DNA of 64,000 bases from Glandiceps talaboti (Eukaryota > Hemichordata > Enteropneusta > Spengelidae). Below are positions 26,542 to 40,003 of the stretch, in pieces. The translations under genes and the position numbers were made by a program. The notes beneath the pieces were generated by a model. The model saw only the letters and a program-made list of their open reading frames with translations. It was not told where the DNA came from and ran no database searches. The stretch covers positions 7,573,922 to 7,637,921 of the forward strand of contig NC_135563.1 of the NCBI RefSeq assembly GCF_964340395.1. Reading direction: 5' to 3'. Each line of letters opens with the position of its first letter. Within the stretch, counting starts at the first letter, position 1.

Positions 26542-27200
26542 AATATGTCGATATAAATATATGATTAGTGAAAAAATACAAAGTATTGAAGAATTAATTA
26601 ACTATTTAGAACGTCTATGTTCAGCTTATAAATGATCATACAAATTGCTTAGTGGATTAAATAAACTTCAACAGCAATCTTAGCAATGGTTCCAGCTATA
26701 CCTGTTTTTTATATCTGGTGTTGGAGTTGTGTCTGTGATATTGAGTATAATAACTTCAAATTTGACACTTGCTGATAAGAAAGAACGACTTAAAGTACAA
26801 CAAAATAAATCCAAATCTTAATACTTTTTGGAAACATAGGTTGACCATATCTTACTGGATACCATAGAGGTATTAGTGAACTACGGAATAACACACAAAA
26901 ATATACTATATAGATTTTGATGTAAAAGGGTTTCTATTACAAGATTTAGCTTCCGCATTTATATCATCATATCTTGCAATATATGAAATTTGGGTTATTA
27001 TTTATGTAGTGGAAATTTCCCAATAAGTAGTATAATATTAAGTGCAGGAATTAAAACATCACCTATTGTTTCTGTTTAATTTAAAAAGAGGTGATAGATT
27101 TTATAAAGTGGATAAATACATCAAAATTGATAAAACCAGGATTTATAACATTATACTTTCATTATGATTCAAAAAAGCACTAATAACTTAAGCTTCTTGT
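26542..27200 (+). other. Possible decayed element downstream of the orphan ORF
   Basis: Same-strand fragments read as short polypeptides, including a hydrophobic segment (SGVGVVSVILSIITSN) followed by a Lys-rich stretch, interrupted by stops and frame changes. The arrangement loosely resembles accessory genes of polinton-like elements, but no diagnostic gene (integrase, polymerase, capsid) is visible. Assignment is speculative. Confidence 0.15.
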
Positions 27201-27744
27201 ACTTGGTGCTCGCTTGATTTGGTACCAGCTTTGTCTCTATTTTATTCTTGCCCTTTTCCGAGGGGACAGCTTCGCATGAAAATAAAAAAGAAGAGACCAG
27301 AAAAGTTGGTGGTTGGTGTAAAAACTGTGGCTACACACCCGTCTCCTATGCTACTTAAGGGCTTCAGGTAATGTTGATTAACTTTTAATAGGAACAAACT
27401 CCTTGTACCAATTTAAACATCTTAGTGTCCGTTGTTGGCGCACTCACTGTATATTTCTAAAATCGAACCACTCGAATTGATAATGCCTGTTCACTACTGA
27501 CATGAATGTGATAATGAAATGAATCATATTGGTAACTCAATATTGGTAACTCATCAAATGTAAACATCTATTAAACAGCCATACAAAGAACTATTACCGA
27601 TTTTTGATATCAATATTTTTGGAATACTTCGAAATTTAATATCAAAGCACCATGCTTTCTTTAGTGATACAAGGCAGTTTCTGGTTCGTATCATTTTTCG
27701 CTCGTATATAGATAGCTACTGAAATATGGTATGGTATTGTATGA

Positions 27745-27820
27745 TATGATATGATATGATATGATATGATATGATATGATATGATATGATACGATATGAT
27801 ATGACACGATATGATACGAT
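27745..27820. repeat. Pentanucleotide (ATGAT)n satellite
   Basis: About fifteen units of a 5-bp repeat, degenerate at the right end (atacgatatgacacg). Confidence 0.9.
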
Positions 27821-28767
27821 AAATGCTAGCCTAACTTGTACATCGAGTCTAATTCATACATCACTGTGTGTAACATATTGCCAACATTCAGATGCACATC
27901 AATTCCCTACAACATCAACACAGTTTTACGCTTGGATAGTTGATTGACTGATTTATCATTCGGATAAATCCTATAGATGTGCGACGCTAATGTAAATGGA
28001 GTTCATCATTTCAATAAACCATATGGTCCTTTCCGGTGCTTGTATTTTTATTTTGTGGGTAAGATAGTATGTACTTTGATATATTCAATCATATCAAGTG
28101 GTATGGTTTCACTCTATATTGGTAAATTAAATGCAACGTGTAGACACTGACCACATCGTGTATGTTTGTCGAATTTCACCTTTGTTTGAGGTTATTATGC
28201 ATTGTATTCGTTAAAACAATTGTGATTTCCATCGTTAGGTTGACAAAGTCTTTGGGTACTTCAAACTAACGTACACATTAGTTGCAGGAAGACGCCATAT
28301 TTTGAACAGTTCTGGGACTAAGGTGTCGAAAGATAAGATACGATAAGATAATTATGGTAACATAAAACTTTATTGATAATATTCATACAGGGAGCAGGAT
28401 TATCCATAACGATAAATACATTTGATATCAGGCTAACGATATGCCTACTAATAATACAATTGTAATATTTTAATAATACAATTGTAATATTTTAGAACTT
28501 CTCTGAAAAAGACGCAACATTGAACTGTTACAGTAAACAAAAATCCGAATATCATTTTGAAATTGTTGATGGAAGTGTTTCGGTATTTTATATCAATGCG
28601 ATGAACGGTATTGAAGTCCTCATGAAAGATATGATTTGGTCAATGAATGGTGTCAGACAGTCATATATTGTGTCCAATATATGTTCAACACTTTGTAAAA
28701 GAAAGTACCTTTGGTGAATTAACTTGATTTCCATATATACTCTAGTCATCACACTTTACCAGCAGTT
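27821..28767. other. Intergenic; candidate GPCR 3' UTR
   Basis: On the - strand an AATAAA (28369-28374) lies 394 bp beyond the GPCR stop and is the best candidate poly(A) signal. No other feature is seen. Confidence 0.35.
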
Positions 28768-29886
28768 CTAAATTATTGAGTTTATAGATACCTGATGATG
28801 CCCGCCGACGGCACCAATAGGTTGGACTGTTGTGGAGTTCGGTTTAGAACACAACTGAAACAGTCGGCCATATTGTTTTCGGAATTTCTCATTCATTAAA
28901 CCATAAACAATTGGGTTAATGCACGTGGTGATCATGGCAATAGTGTGACATATATGGTAACCGACTGTTACATTCTCATTGTCGATGATTGAGAAGTGGA
29001 AATCCGATAAAAGGATCCAAATATCTAGAGGTAACCATCCAAATGCAAACACTGTAACCACTGTTGATAACATACGGGTCATTTTCATCTGTCGTTTCAC
29101 TTCGGCATCTATTTGGTTAGCTGTTCTTGTTCCTGGTACAATTCTATTCTTTAACTTCAGGTAGATTCGTAGATAAGTTAGAATCAAGACGAAGAGGGGG
29201 GCTACACATTGCAAAAGGAACAGGGTGAGGTTATAAGCTTTCTTCCCCGATGCTGTCCACCACTGTTCAGTGCATTTCACCATATGTACTATTGAAAGAA
29301 TATCGATAAATTCCAGTTTCGAGGAAAGTCCAATCGGTACAACGAAACACGCAGATGCAATCCACACAGAGATGACGATGAAAAATCCACGTTTCGTGGT
29401 TAGCTTCGTCTTCATTGGGTACACAACTACATAGTATCTATCGGCAGCCACTATGGCAAGAGTTACACTTGATACACAGACGGCCCATGTTTGAATTGAC
29501 GGTATTATATGGCACATAACGCCACCAAATATCCAATCCTCTTGGAGGGTGTACACGAGTGTAAATGGAAGGCAAAATAAAGTGATGGACAGATCACTCA
29601 CAGCTAGACTCCCGATGAAAATAAAAGTGGAAGATCGCATAGTTTTGCTTCTACAGATAGCGATGATAACACTTAAGTTCCCCAGGACTCCAATGAAGAT
29701 GATAACGGCATCCAGGAAGATGATCATGATTCGAAATGCCTGGTGTTTGTGATTCTCGTCGAATGCATCATTAAATAAATCAAGATAATCCCCAGGTTCA
29801 AATTCATTATGAAAACTGAAAGAGGTGTTTTTCGAACGGAGAATCCTTGAAGAGACGGTACCATCGCTATCAAGTATGATATCCAT
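28768..29886 (-). CDS. Class A (rhodopsin-family) GPCR, peptide-receptor-like
   Basis: A single-exon frame of 372 aa. The N-terminus (1-53) is extracellular with an N-glycosylation site at N20. TM1 is about 54-78 with the GN motif (69-70); TM2 88-112 with LAVSD; TM3 122-152 with C125 and DRY (149-151, followed by YVVVYPM); C205 in extracellular loop 2 can pair with C125. TM5 is 218-242, TM6 272-293 with FAFGWLP in place of CWxP, and TM7 307-330 with NPIVY (324-328). Cysteine C346 in the tail may be palmitoylated. The pattern is closest to neuropeptide Y/F, GPR83 and prolactin-releasing-peptide type receptors, so a peptide ligand is likely but unproven. It acts at the plasma membrane through G proteins. 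The absence of introns suggests an ancient retrocopy-type or intronless lineage gene; the frame is intact. Confidence 0.9.
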   Translation of the reverse strand: MDIILDSDGTVSSRILRSKNTSFSFHNEFEPGDYLDLFNDAFDENHKHQAFRIMIIFLDAVIIFIGVLGNLSVIIAICRSKTMRSSTFIFIGSLAVSDLSITLFCLPFTLVYTLQEDWIFGGVMCHIIPSIQTWAVCVSSVTLAIVAADRYYVVVYPMKTKLTTKRGFFIVISVWIASACFVVPIGLSSKLEFIDILSIVHMVKCTEQWWTASGKKAYNLTLFLLQCVAPLFVLILTYLRIYLKLKNRIVPGTRTANQIDAEVKRQMKMTRMLSTVVTVFAFGWLPLDIWILLSDFHFSIIDNENVTVGYHICHTIAMITTCINPIVYGLMNEKFRKQYGRLFQLCSKPNSTTVQPIGAVGGHHQVSINSII

Positions 29887-29951
29887 GCTGTGATGGAATA
29901 TGCGACTTCAGAACACATTTCAATGAATTGTTAAACCTTACGCCAGTGGTT

Positions 29952-29960
29952 GTATATATA
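29952..29960 (-). promoter_or_regulatory. Candidate TATA box of the GPCR gene
   Basis: A tatatata string lies about 65 bp upstream of the GPCR start codon on its coding strand, a spacing that would give a short 5' UTR. It is based on motif and distance only. Confidence 0.3.
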
Positions 29961-29999
29961 CTAGGCGCTGATAAATAAATGACGAAACAGTATTTTGAA

Positions 30000-30656
30000 A
30001 TGTTTTCTAGTGTAATTCAGTTGAAAGGTTGTCACGTGCGTACGTTGGAAAACACCAGCGCCAATGATATAGTAGCACAAGTGATTATACTACTGTCAAT
30101 TGAACATGGGCAATTATAACTGAATTTGATATTATCTAGATTATTTTCTATTTCAGACATTATAGTTTACCTGCTTGTCCTTGCGACCTAACAAAGCATT
30201 TTTGAAGAATGAGAATCTTTTGACCCAAAATAAAAGTCTAAACAAAAAAGTGAACAGTAGATTTATGATCATCTTACATTGAACAATGTTTAATATAAAC
30301 ACACCTAGAAATATAAATTAAAGATTTTGATGGTACTTGTTTTTTACCACATCACGGTTACTTGCTATCAATATCGCACAACTAAACGTACAGCTAATTT
30401 CGATTTTTTTTGTCATTGGACGAAAATCCCATTTTTTGAGCATGACTGTATCTGTTCACCCGAAGTCAAATTTTAGTCTTCATTTACACATAAAGGATTG
30501 ACGCAGCATTCCAAATATCCACACCAAACTTCAGACCAATCACATAACCAATTTTAGGGTTTCAACCTTTTGACCTTATCTCATCATTTACATAATTTGC
30601 ATACATATACACTAGTATTATTCTGGTCACTTTGCTTTGAACAATCCACTATCATT

Positions 30657-30698
<42 letters not shown>

Positions 30699-32287
30699 AT
30701 ACACACATACACACATATACAAATACATACATACATACATACATACAGGCACACGTACACATAGACGTCAATATGCATATACGTTTGACATTGGTTGAGT
30801 TGTGCTAACTATGTTCGAGAACAATTAAACATATGGAAAGGATGATAGCAGAGATCAGCACACCTTATTGACCCTAGCTCAATACAACACGTGATGGATT
30901 ATGATTTTAAGGGTGGCGAGAAATACATATTTTTGACATATGATGGCCGCCACTGTGCCAGCAATTAACGACTTCCTCTACAATAGTAACGTCATCATCA
31001 AATATTTGTCAACATATGTCGTTGAACTTGTCAAAACGTAAACATGTTTTTCACAACTCCCCTTCCATGATAGCCTGAAAACATTAACAGCGGGAGTGGA
31101 GTGCATTGAAGCATATACCGTACATTTCATGTAGAGTATATGATTGAAGCTATCGGTCTTTGTTGACAGTTTCATATGAATGCCACCTATAGACCTGGAT
31201 ACCAATTGTATTCCGAAATGTTTCCAATGGTGTTTTATTAAAAACGTGTTGTTGGTATATTCTGTTTATTATAATAACTGTTTTAGTCATAAAACCTCTT
31301 TTATATACGATACTCAAATGAATTTATTGCGTTCAATCAAGTGCATGCCGGGTGCTTCAAGGCCAAACGTTTGTAATGCACTGTAGAAAATTCAAAATGA
31401 AACAAAAAAACAAAAGTTGCCCAGGGAATAGTAATACTGGAGGTACACAATACCTTATTCAGAGTAGCACTGTCTACTGATAGGGACTATCTGTTGTCAT
31501 GGAGATACAATGGAACACAGGTACAGGTTTTAGAACGAGTCATCATACCATTTATTTTCCTTCTGCGTCATAGCATATGTTTATACCACATGTGTGGCAC
31601 TACAAAGTGTTATTGATTTCTTTTCTTCCAACAAACAACTGTGAGAGGTAATAACCGACAAATATGAGGCATTTACCTCTGTCAGCATACACGGCTACAA
31701 CTACAGTAATTGTGTTTATCAGGCTCTGATTCACCTTTAGTGACCTCAACCAATGACGACACCATGGGTATCATTTTAGACCACTTGTCTGGGGTATCAA
31801 TAAGGTCGTACGTTCGCCAGGATTGTATACACGTTTCTTGTAGGTGGCAGTCGTGACGCGCATACGATCGTTACCGTGGCGATACTTTGTAAATACATTT
31901 CCAACATCTGTGATCGATATGCACCGATAAAATCCATAACAAATCTATAACACTCAAAAAGGTTCTGAGCAGAATTACACATTTAACTATCTAGGAAAAA
32001 CTTTCCATTTGGTAGTTCGACTGCCTAATTGTTCTCTTCTTGTATACGTGGTATTATCGACCACGGTTAGCCTTTTATCTGTCATAGCTGGTTGTTACAT
32101 TTACTATAGCAACGTTGGTGTTTTACTGGTTCTTTTGTCATTAGATTAATAACACCAGAAATGCTATCTCTTTGAAAAAACATAACGCTATCAAATGATA
32201 TTTTAAAATACAAGTTTAATCAGCCAAAGTCAAATTTTATACGATGAATTATTATTGTCGACTTCCAATCAGGATACATAATTCGTA

Positions 32288-32354
<67 letters not shown>

Positions 32355-32893
32355 CACACAATTATTGGAAACTATCAGAATTCGTTAACATCAATATTTA
32401 CAGAATTTTTTAAACCCATATACTTCTAAATCCTACATGTTGTATGTACGTTGACAATATAAATGCCCCTAGCACAACGCTCCCTTTAAAAATGCACTAT
32501 TTCAAATATTTGAGAAAATATAGTTTTAAAAGTAATGTTTATATTATTATTGTTATTATTATTCATTATATCTATTAGTGTTTATATTAGAGTCTTTTAA
32601 CAAGCAATGGTGTGATCCCAATATTTTGACAAGTGTTGACCAGATTATGATCAACTAACTTATATGTATGATTGTCCTGTGAATGCATCGAAAAACAAGA
32701 TTACTGAAAAGGTGACGTCATTATAGAAGTTGGCCCTGCTATCTTTTATTGCGTTATGTATAATAATTCATTGCAGCGACAAACTTCTATATGTTAGTTT
32801 TTGAATGCATTCGAGACTGGAATAGTCCAATTTCTTAAAATCGTGCTTTGTTTGTTAACAAAAGAATAGTTTATATATTTTGAAATACTGGTC
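30000..32893. other. Intergenic, microsatellites only
   Basis: It contains (CTA)n at about 30658-30698 followed by (CATA)n to 30745, and (CA)n at 32289-32360. No exon is recognised between the GPCR and the SLC1 gene. Confidence 0.45.
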
Positions 32894-32899
32894 TTTATT
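32894..32899 (-). promoter_or_regulatory. Candidate poly(A) signal of the SLC1 gene
   Basis: AATAAA on the - strand, 267 bp beyond the stop codon. Confidence 0.3.
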
Positions 32900-32952
32900 A
32901 GTCTGCAAGATACAAAATGTAGTACGCTGTGTCAGGCGCCCTCGTCGGCCTT
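32900..32952 (+). repeat. Dispersed ~40-nt motif, divergent copy
   Basis: It reads agtctgcaagata ... gcgccctcgtcggcc, matching the motif described for 41455-41552 with a short internal insertion. Confidence 0.6.
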
Positions 32953-33165
32953 AATACCCTTCGCAAAAGAAGGCGGTGTGGGCGGAAAGACACCGGCAAT
33001 AATGTATTTGTCTATATTTTCCAACACCTGAAGCATCTATATATTGAAAGTATATGGTATTACAATCATATGAAGTAACTACGTTTTTCCGACAAAATAC
33101 AACCTCGCATTAGCCATGGTGATATACAAGAATACATCTTTGAGCGCGTCGTGAACACACTTGCT

Positions 33166-36100
33166 TCAAAGCCTTGTATCCAGTTTATTCTCTGGTACGA
33201 CCTTCCCATCAAATCCATTATTTTGTAAGCCTTCCGTTTCTTCATTTTTTACATCACCTGGCTCTTTCTTCTCCAGGTCTTCCTCAAGAGCCTGGATTTC
33301 TTTTCCCATGATGGAGTCGACAATGCCAGCGGAGGAACAGTGTCCGAAACAGTTCACTCCAGTTCGGAGTGAATCCCTGTTACAAAATACACAAATAATT
33401 GTCACGGTACTGTTTTTTAGGAACTCGAATAATAATTGTTTAAATATCAATTTTATTGTTCACCATACAATTATCTAAAAGTGGACGTGCTCATGATTAC
33501 TCAGGGGTGGAAGGGGCTTGAGTATTGACGTCGTGCGGCATATGCCCTTCACGTGAATTACGTTCGTTCTCATGATTAATACTTGATTTAAAAGGTGACA
33601 TTGCACGCTAGGATTATTTGATGAAGTTATAATGTGGAAGTGGCATATTAAGCCGATAAATCTTTACAGTATAAGCTTTTAATTTTCATTGGCTGTGTAA
33701 TTTATAAAAAAGGGGTATGCAGTTCAGATTCAAAACATGTATCCTTTTGTACGGTTGGGGTGTTTGGAAAATGGGGACCCGCGATTAATTCAAGATTATT
33801 CTGTCGTTGGGGGTGCTATATAGGCATAACATCAGGCATAACATTACCCGGACACATGATTACCTACCTTTACAAATGTCATGTTAGATTCTCGATGGGT
33901 GCAGTTTGTATGACTTTTGAGGCGATTTAATCTTGAGCTTTTAGTCGAGAGTAGGGACAGTAAGGAAAAATGCGTGTCTTTATCAACCCCATATTTAGGG
34001 ATATTTTTCGTGAAAAGTAACTTTTTAGATGGCACATCCCCGTTCCCCTTCATATGGAAGGTCCTTCATCTCCCTATTAAGTATTAGCCCACAGTACGCA
34101 AAAAGCCCATCTTTGAACTTGATTTTATTGCATACATTATACAACGTCGAGTCTGCTGGGTACGTCGTGACGGGGCGCCCTCATACATCTGTAAACGTCG
34201 GGAGATGACGAAAAAAGTCTTCAACACTGTATTTTGGTATACTAGTAATTCATCATAACGTTTTTTGTGTTGTTGATAATCGATGTACCTTTATCAAAAA
34301 GTAATTATATAATTCAGAACTTACTACATTTACGTTCATACATGAAAACACTATATTGGGCTACGGGACGGACAGTATATAGTACGTCTATACATAAACG
34401 AAATGTGTGACATTTACCACGGCTTTGAACCCTAAATATTCGTATACGTGCCCCGGGACGTGCCCATGCTGACTCGGAGAAAGGGCGGAGTATTTACATG
34501 GTACAACTCCTGGTGCGACATGTACCTATACTATCAATATCTCTCAAAACCTGCAACATGTGTTTACTTACAACAGCCACTCCATGGTGAGCAGGAGACC
34601 AATATTATCTGACGGTACCCCAACGGCACTACATACTGTAACTATAGCAACGATACTGGCACTCGGAACAGAAGGGAGACTGTTGCCCATCACCCATGAA
34701 ACAATGCTGAAAGATTAACGACCGTAATGAGTCATTAATAATGATAAAATAATTACATTATCAAAATCATGTTATTTCACATCGGCCGAAGGTTATGAAA
34801 TACTAAGATTATTAGAATATCAGTGTACAAAATATCGCGATCGACAGCTTCCAGATTCAGTTAGGTCTGCAAGCTACGTTGAGATGGGGCGCCCTCATCG
34901 GCATTACTCCTTGTAGCTGTTGACATGTCATCTCACTGATGTGACCATTATTTGCAATTGACTGAACTCAAACCTTGCGTTAGGATATAACATATTATTA
35001 ACCATCCTACTATGACCTATGATCGACGTAATTTATAATACGTATAAAAATACACTATGCAATCAACCAACAGTACTAGTTCTAACGATACCAGAACAGA
35101 TCTATAGAAATTGCAATGTCTCATAGAAGTTATGTACCGAGATTAACATACTAGAATATTCTCATCTAGTTTATTTTGTAAGTATTTTCACTTTTAAACT
35201 CAACTTGTGCCACTTTAAGCCATGTATCATGTATATCAGCTCAGCGCAGAGATTGAACAACTATGCCGTGAAATATAAATCATTGGATATTCAAGAACGA
35301 ATGACTGGTCAAAAGGTGACGGCCAGGTGATAACACACAAACCTAATTGCCTCAACCTCGTGACATGCATTTGTTGATATTACACAGAAAGGGAAAGGTC
35401 CCCCACACAATCGCACACCATACATAAAGGGGAGCAAAATGATAGAATAACTAAGTTTCACTGATTATTAAAAAGGGCCTTTAGTTCCTAGTTCCTACAT
35501 TCGTGTTTTTCTTCAAGTGTACAATAATGGCATTTGAAATGATTAGATGTTTGTAACGAATCCATGGTAAAGTAATTAACAGAAACAAGCCAATTGGCTA
35601 TCAAATATATTAATTGATTCAAATATACACAGGGTCATTTGTATGTGATTCATGAGCAGTGAATTATATAAAAGTTGCATTACATAATTTATGATTGAAA
35701 CAGGCCAAAACATTTGTCTATGACTGAGAAAGCATACATTCTAGACTTGCTTTTCTCTCCTTGATTCTCGCCATAAAAACAATAAATGTATATTGCTGGA
35801 AAAAAAGGTTGGACATAGATTTAGATTGATTTTTTGTCAGCACTTTCCATGTGTCATCCGACAATGATGTTGATTTGTGTTCACAGTGTGAGATAACATG
35901 TATCATTTTATATGTGTGCACTGTCAGTGTCTGTTTTACATGTGTGCACTATCAGTGTCTGCTTGTGCAAAAACGTTTTGTGAGATGTGAAAAACACCGT
36001 CCCGCCTAATTGAAAGTCTAACGTTACTTAAACTTTGGTAGTAAGTGGTCATAGGTTTTAGATTTTAAGCGAAAGACCACCTAGCCTTACATCAATTGTG

Positions 36101-38857
36101 TTATCTAGTTTGTTAACTTGTCAATAAAACTTACAACATGGTGACTAGTTGGCCTCCATTTAGGGACATGTTAGAGCTCTGTGCCAACCACATAGCGCCA
36201 CAAACGATGAATACAGCCGAACCATCAGCTCGGAAGGAAACTGACAACGGTACCACAAAGTTGCTGACGGATTTATGGACATGGTTTCTGATCTCACAAG
36301 CTCGGAAAATTTCCGGCAGAGTTGCAGAACTGGTGAAAAAAATGAAAATGAGAGTTTTTGAATGAAAATGGTAGACATAATAAATTATTTCTTTTCATGC
36401 ATCACATTCTGTTTGAAAGAAAAAATTGATGTATCAACATTATACCTAGTCAGCTGTCAAGGATTCAGGAAATCTATATACGCGCATGCAAATCACACCA
36501 ATGTTACCATGGTTACGAGAGCAAAGTGACAAGTCTTTTTTTCAACCATTGAACGTATTAACGAATTAACTTCACCAAATTATATCGTATGTTTACATTT
36601 ATATTGCCGTTACCATGGTTACGCTTCATCGTTTCAATCCCAGTAAATATGTTAACTTTTCCACACTAGTCACCATAACTATGCCAACACATTTTCTTTT
36701 TAATATCGGCATGGTACGTTGCAGTTACACACTTACAAAAACAGTCATCTGAAGTATGCAATGTCTTCTGGGTAACTACTAATTCACACGAATACGTGAC
36801 ACTATGTTTAATGTTCTTTTTCATACTGATTAATAAAGCCCAGGCTTCACAGATGTAACCCCTTTTCCTAAACGTGTTTTAAAGGAAGGGCCAGTCAGAC
36901 ATATTCCTACTTTTAGTACGCTTGAGTTGATATTGCTATCAACTTTATATTACGATTTGGGGGTGATTATATAGCACTTCAGTAACTCATCCAAATTTGA
37001 AATCTTGTAAAGCTCTACTGACGTGAAATATGTTCAAGCAATTTGGGGATTAGTAATAGCATGGAAGTTGAGTTGATAACAGTAATCGATACAAATGTAC
37101 TTAAGACAGAAATAAGTCTGACTGGACTTTTCCTTTAAGTTGATAACAGTAATCGATACAAATGTACTTAAGACAGAAATAAGTCTGGCTGGACTTTTCA
37201 TTTAAGTTGATAGCAGTAATCAATACAAATGTACTAAAGGCAGAAATAAGTCTGACTGGACTTTTCATTTAAGTTGATAGCAGTAATCGATACAAATGTA
37301 CTTAAGACAGAAATAAGTCTGGCTGGACTTTTCATTTAAGTTGATAGCAGTAATCAATACAAGTGTACTTAAGGCAGAAATAAGTCTGGCTTGACTTTTC
37401 ATTTAAGTTGATAGCACTAGCAGTAATCGATACAAAATGAACTAAAGGCAGAAATAATTTTGACTGGAGTTTACCTACACTGGTTTTCTGCAGGCGAAAG
37501 CCTAGCTATATTGGAATAGGACTGACTTTTGAAATGAAAAATACATAAATCAAAAGTTGACACTATGGAAAACAAAACAAAGCCATGTCAACCTTGAAGA
37601 TATGTATTGGTTACTTTCTACATGAATGGGTATTTATCCTTACTTTGTCTTGACAACCATAGCCATAACAATAGCCCTTGAACATCTCAACATGTACAAG
37701 TATGGATTACGTCTCGTTATAATGAAAAAGATGAGGGGTAGAGTTATGAAGACATGGATGGCCAGACCAGCTATCACTGTGGCTACAAATAAACCAAGAG
37801 ATGTCCACACGGCTGCCAGATCAGTAACTTGTAACGATGACTTGCAAATAAGACTTGCGGTTGCTATAGGGAGGAACCTGTGATAAAAAAGGTAAAAAAA
37901 ACATGAACATGACAAAATGTGATTTTTCACAGAAATATGAATTGAGTTATTATAATTTAAACATAACGCTCGCAGTTATTTGTTATTTCACTGTTATTTT
38001 ATACAGGGGTGGCAACCGGACATGGAAATATCTGAGCATTTATTGTATGTGTGAAATATAGCTAGACGTTTGGGTATTACTTGTAGTCTGTGTTGTACGC
38101 CGTGACGGGGCAGATTTTGGACAGATTTTCAAAGAAGTTCGATTGCTTTAACATTCTTGAGGTAAAATTATACATTTATTTCTTCATTAATAACAAGTGA
38201 TTTTTTGAACAAAAAGACACGTGAAATGTATACATACATTCGTCATCAGTGCTGTCATTAAAACATCGTAAAACAAACTAATCATATTCTAGGCAGGAAA
38301 TCACATTTTTCTCTTTACTCTCTATAATGGTGTACTTACCACAATAGTACAGTCAATATTTTGATCGATATTATGCGAAGTGACCACATGAAATTAAACA
38401 TGGTTCGTGTCTCCTCTTTATTCACACACATGGAGACTCCAAATGCGAGGGCAAATACCAAAACACCTTTTTTAGAAATGAAATCAGACAAAATGTAACA
38501 AGAGGTAAAAATATTGAAATAAAGTATTAGTAAAATGCAATAACATCATTGTTTGGAGTACATCAATTTGTACCCAGGGTACAGTAAATTTCACAATTAT
38601 GCCGTGCAGCCTTTTTGTCATGATACAATCACACAGAAACCAACAAGAAACTACACATGCCACACTTCAAAAGTAAGATAGCATATTTTGCTACATTTTA
38701 GTGTAAATGAAAAAACAACAACATTTAAATGTATTGGAACTCCATGCAGACATTTGGGCGCCAATGTTTTTTTTACCCGATGAAGTAAATAAATCAATAA
38801 AATAAATGAATAAATAAAGAAGTAAGTTAATAAATAACTAAATATATATTTATATAA

Positions 38858-38892
<35 letters not shown>

Positions 38893-38998
38893 GTTAATAA
38901 ATAAATAAACAAACAAATACATAAATAACTATATATATTAGATAGATGGATGGATGGATAGGTAGATATATAGATAGGTAGATAGGTAGGTAGGTAGG

Positions 38999-39037
<39 letters not shown>

Positions 39038-39968
39038 ATAGATTGATAGATAGATAGATAGATACATGAATAACAAAAATAATAAATAAAATAGATGAAA
39101 AGAAATGAAAAATTCATTTGGTTACAAATAAGAGTTGTGGTGGACGAAATCATGGTGAGGTAAATGTATTTTCGATGAGACGATGACAATGGTATATAAA
39201 TCTACAGAAATATGTGCTGTTAGAGTGCAAGTATACTGTATTTATATTTCACTGACCTAAGTTTCTCACCTAAAATGTTGGTACTATCGTTATATTCATT
39301 CGATTTCGCCAATACTATCATCTCCGTTCCATTGGTACTCGTGATATTTCTCTCACCAAACGTGTAAGCTGTATAGATCTGGAAGTTAGCAAAACGAAAG
39401 CTGGAACTTTTTAGCTTCATTAAAAAACCGAAAATATTGATAACAATGATTTAGAAGAAAAAGTAAGTATGGTTTCATTTTCCCCCATTTATTTCTCCTA
39501 TAGGTGCGATCGGATGTCAGAGATTTGAAAAGTGGCGTCGGTTGATTTGTGATACGACCGACTACCGAAATGAATTTATGCTATGTCGTTGTTATATCAT
39601 CAAAGTTACAATATCCCTAACACCACAAATACAACTGACATTAGATTTTGGTCTTTTTTATTTTTGAAAATATTTTATAACAGTGAAACAGTAACTTATC
39701 ACATTTTAAAATTCGTCAGGTTTACTATTGGTAGCAAGTATGTATGTATGTATGTATGTATGTATGTATGTATGTATGTATGTATGTATGTATGTATGTA
39801 TGTATGTATGTATGTATGTATGTATGTATGTATGTATGTATGTATGTATGTATGAATGCGTGTGTGTATGTATGTATGTGTGTATGTATGTATGTATGTA
39901 TGTATGTATGTATGTATGTATGTATGTGTGTATGTATGTATGTATGTATGTATGTATGTGTGTGTGTA

Positions 39969-40003
<35 letters not shown>

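Noticed and set aside
36138-36378. Overlapping frames on both strands as separate small genes
   Set aside because: The region is SLC1 exon 8 on the - strand in a third frame; splice sites and family alignment fix the correct reading.
37071-37475. Regular repeats as a CRISPR-like array
   Set aside because: Whole units are repeated without unique spacers, and the genome is an animal's; it is a minisatellite.
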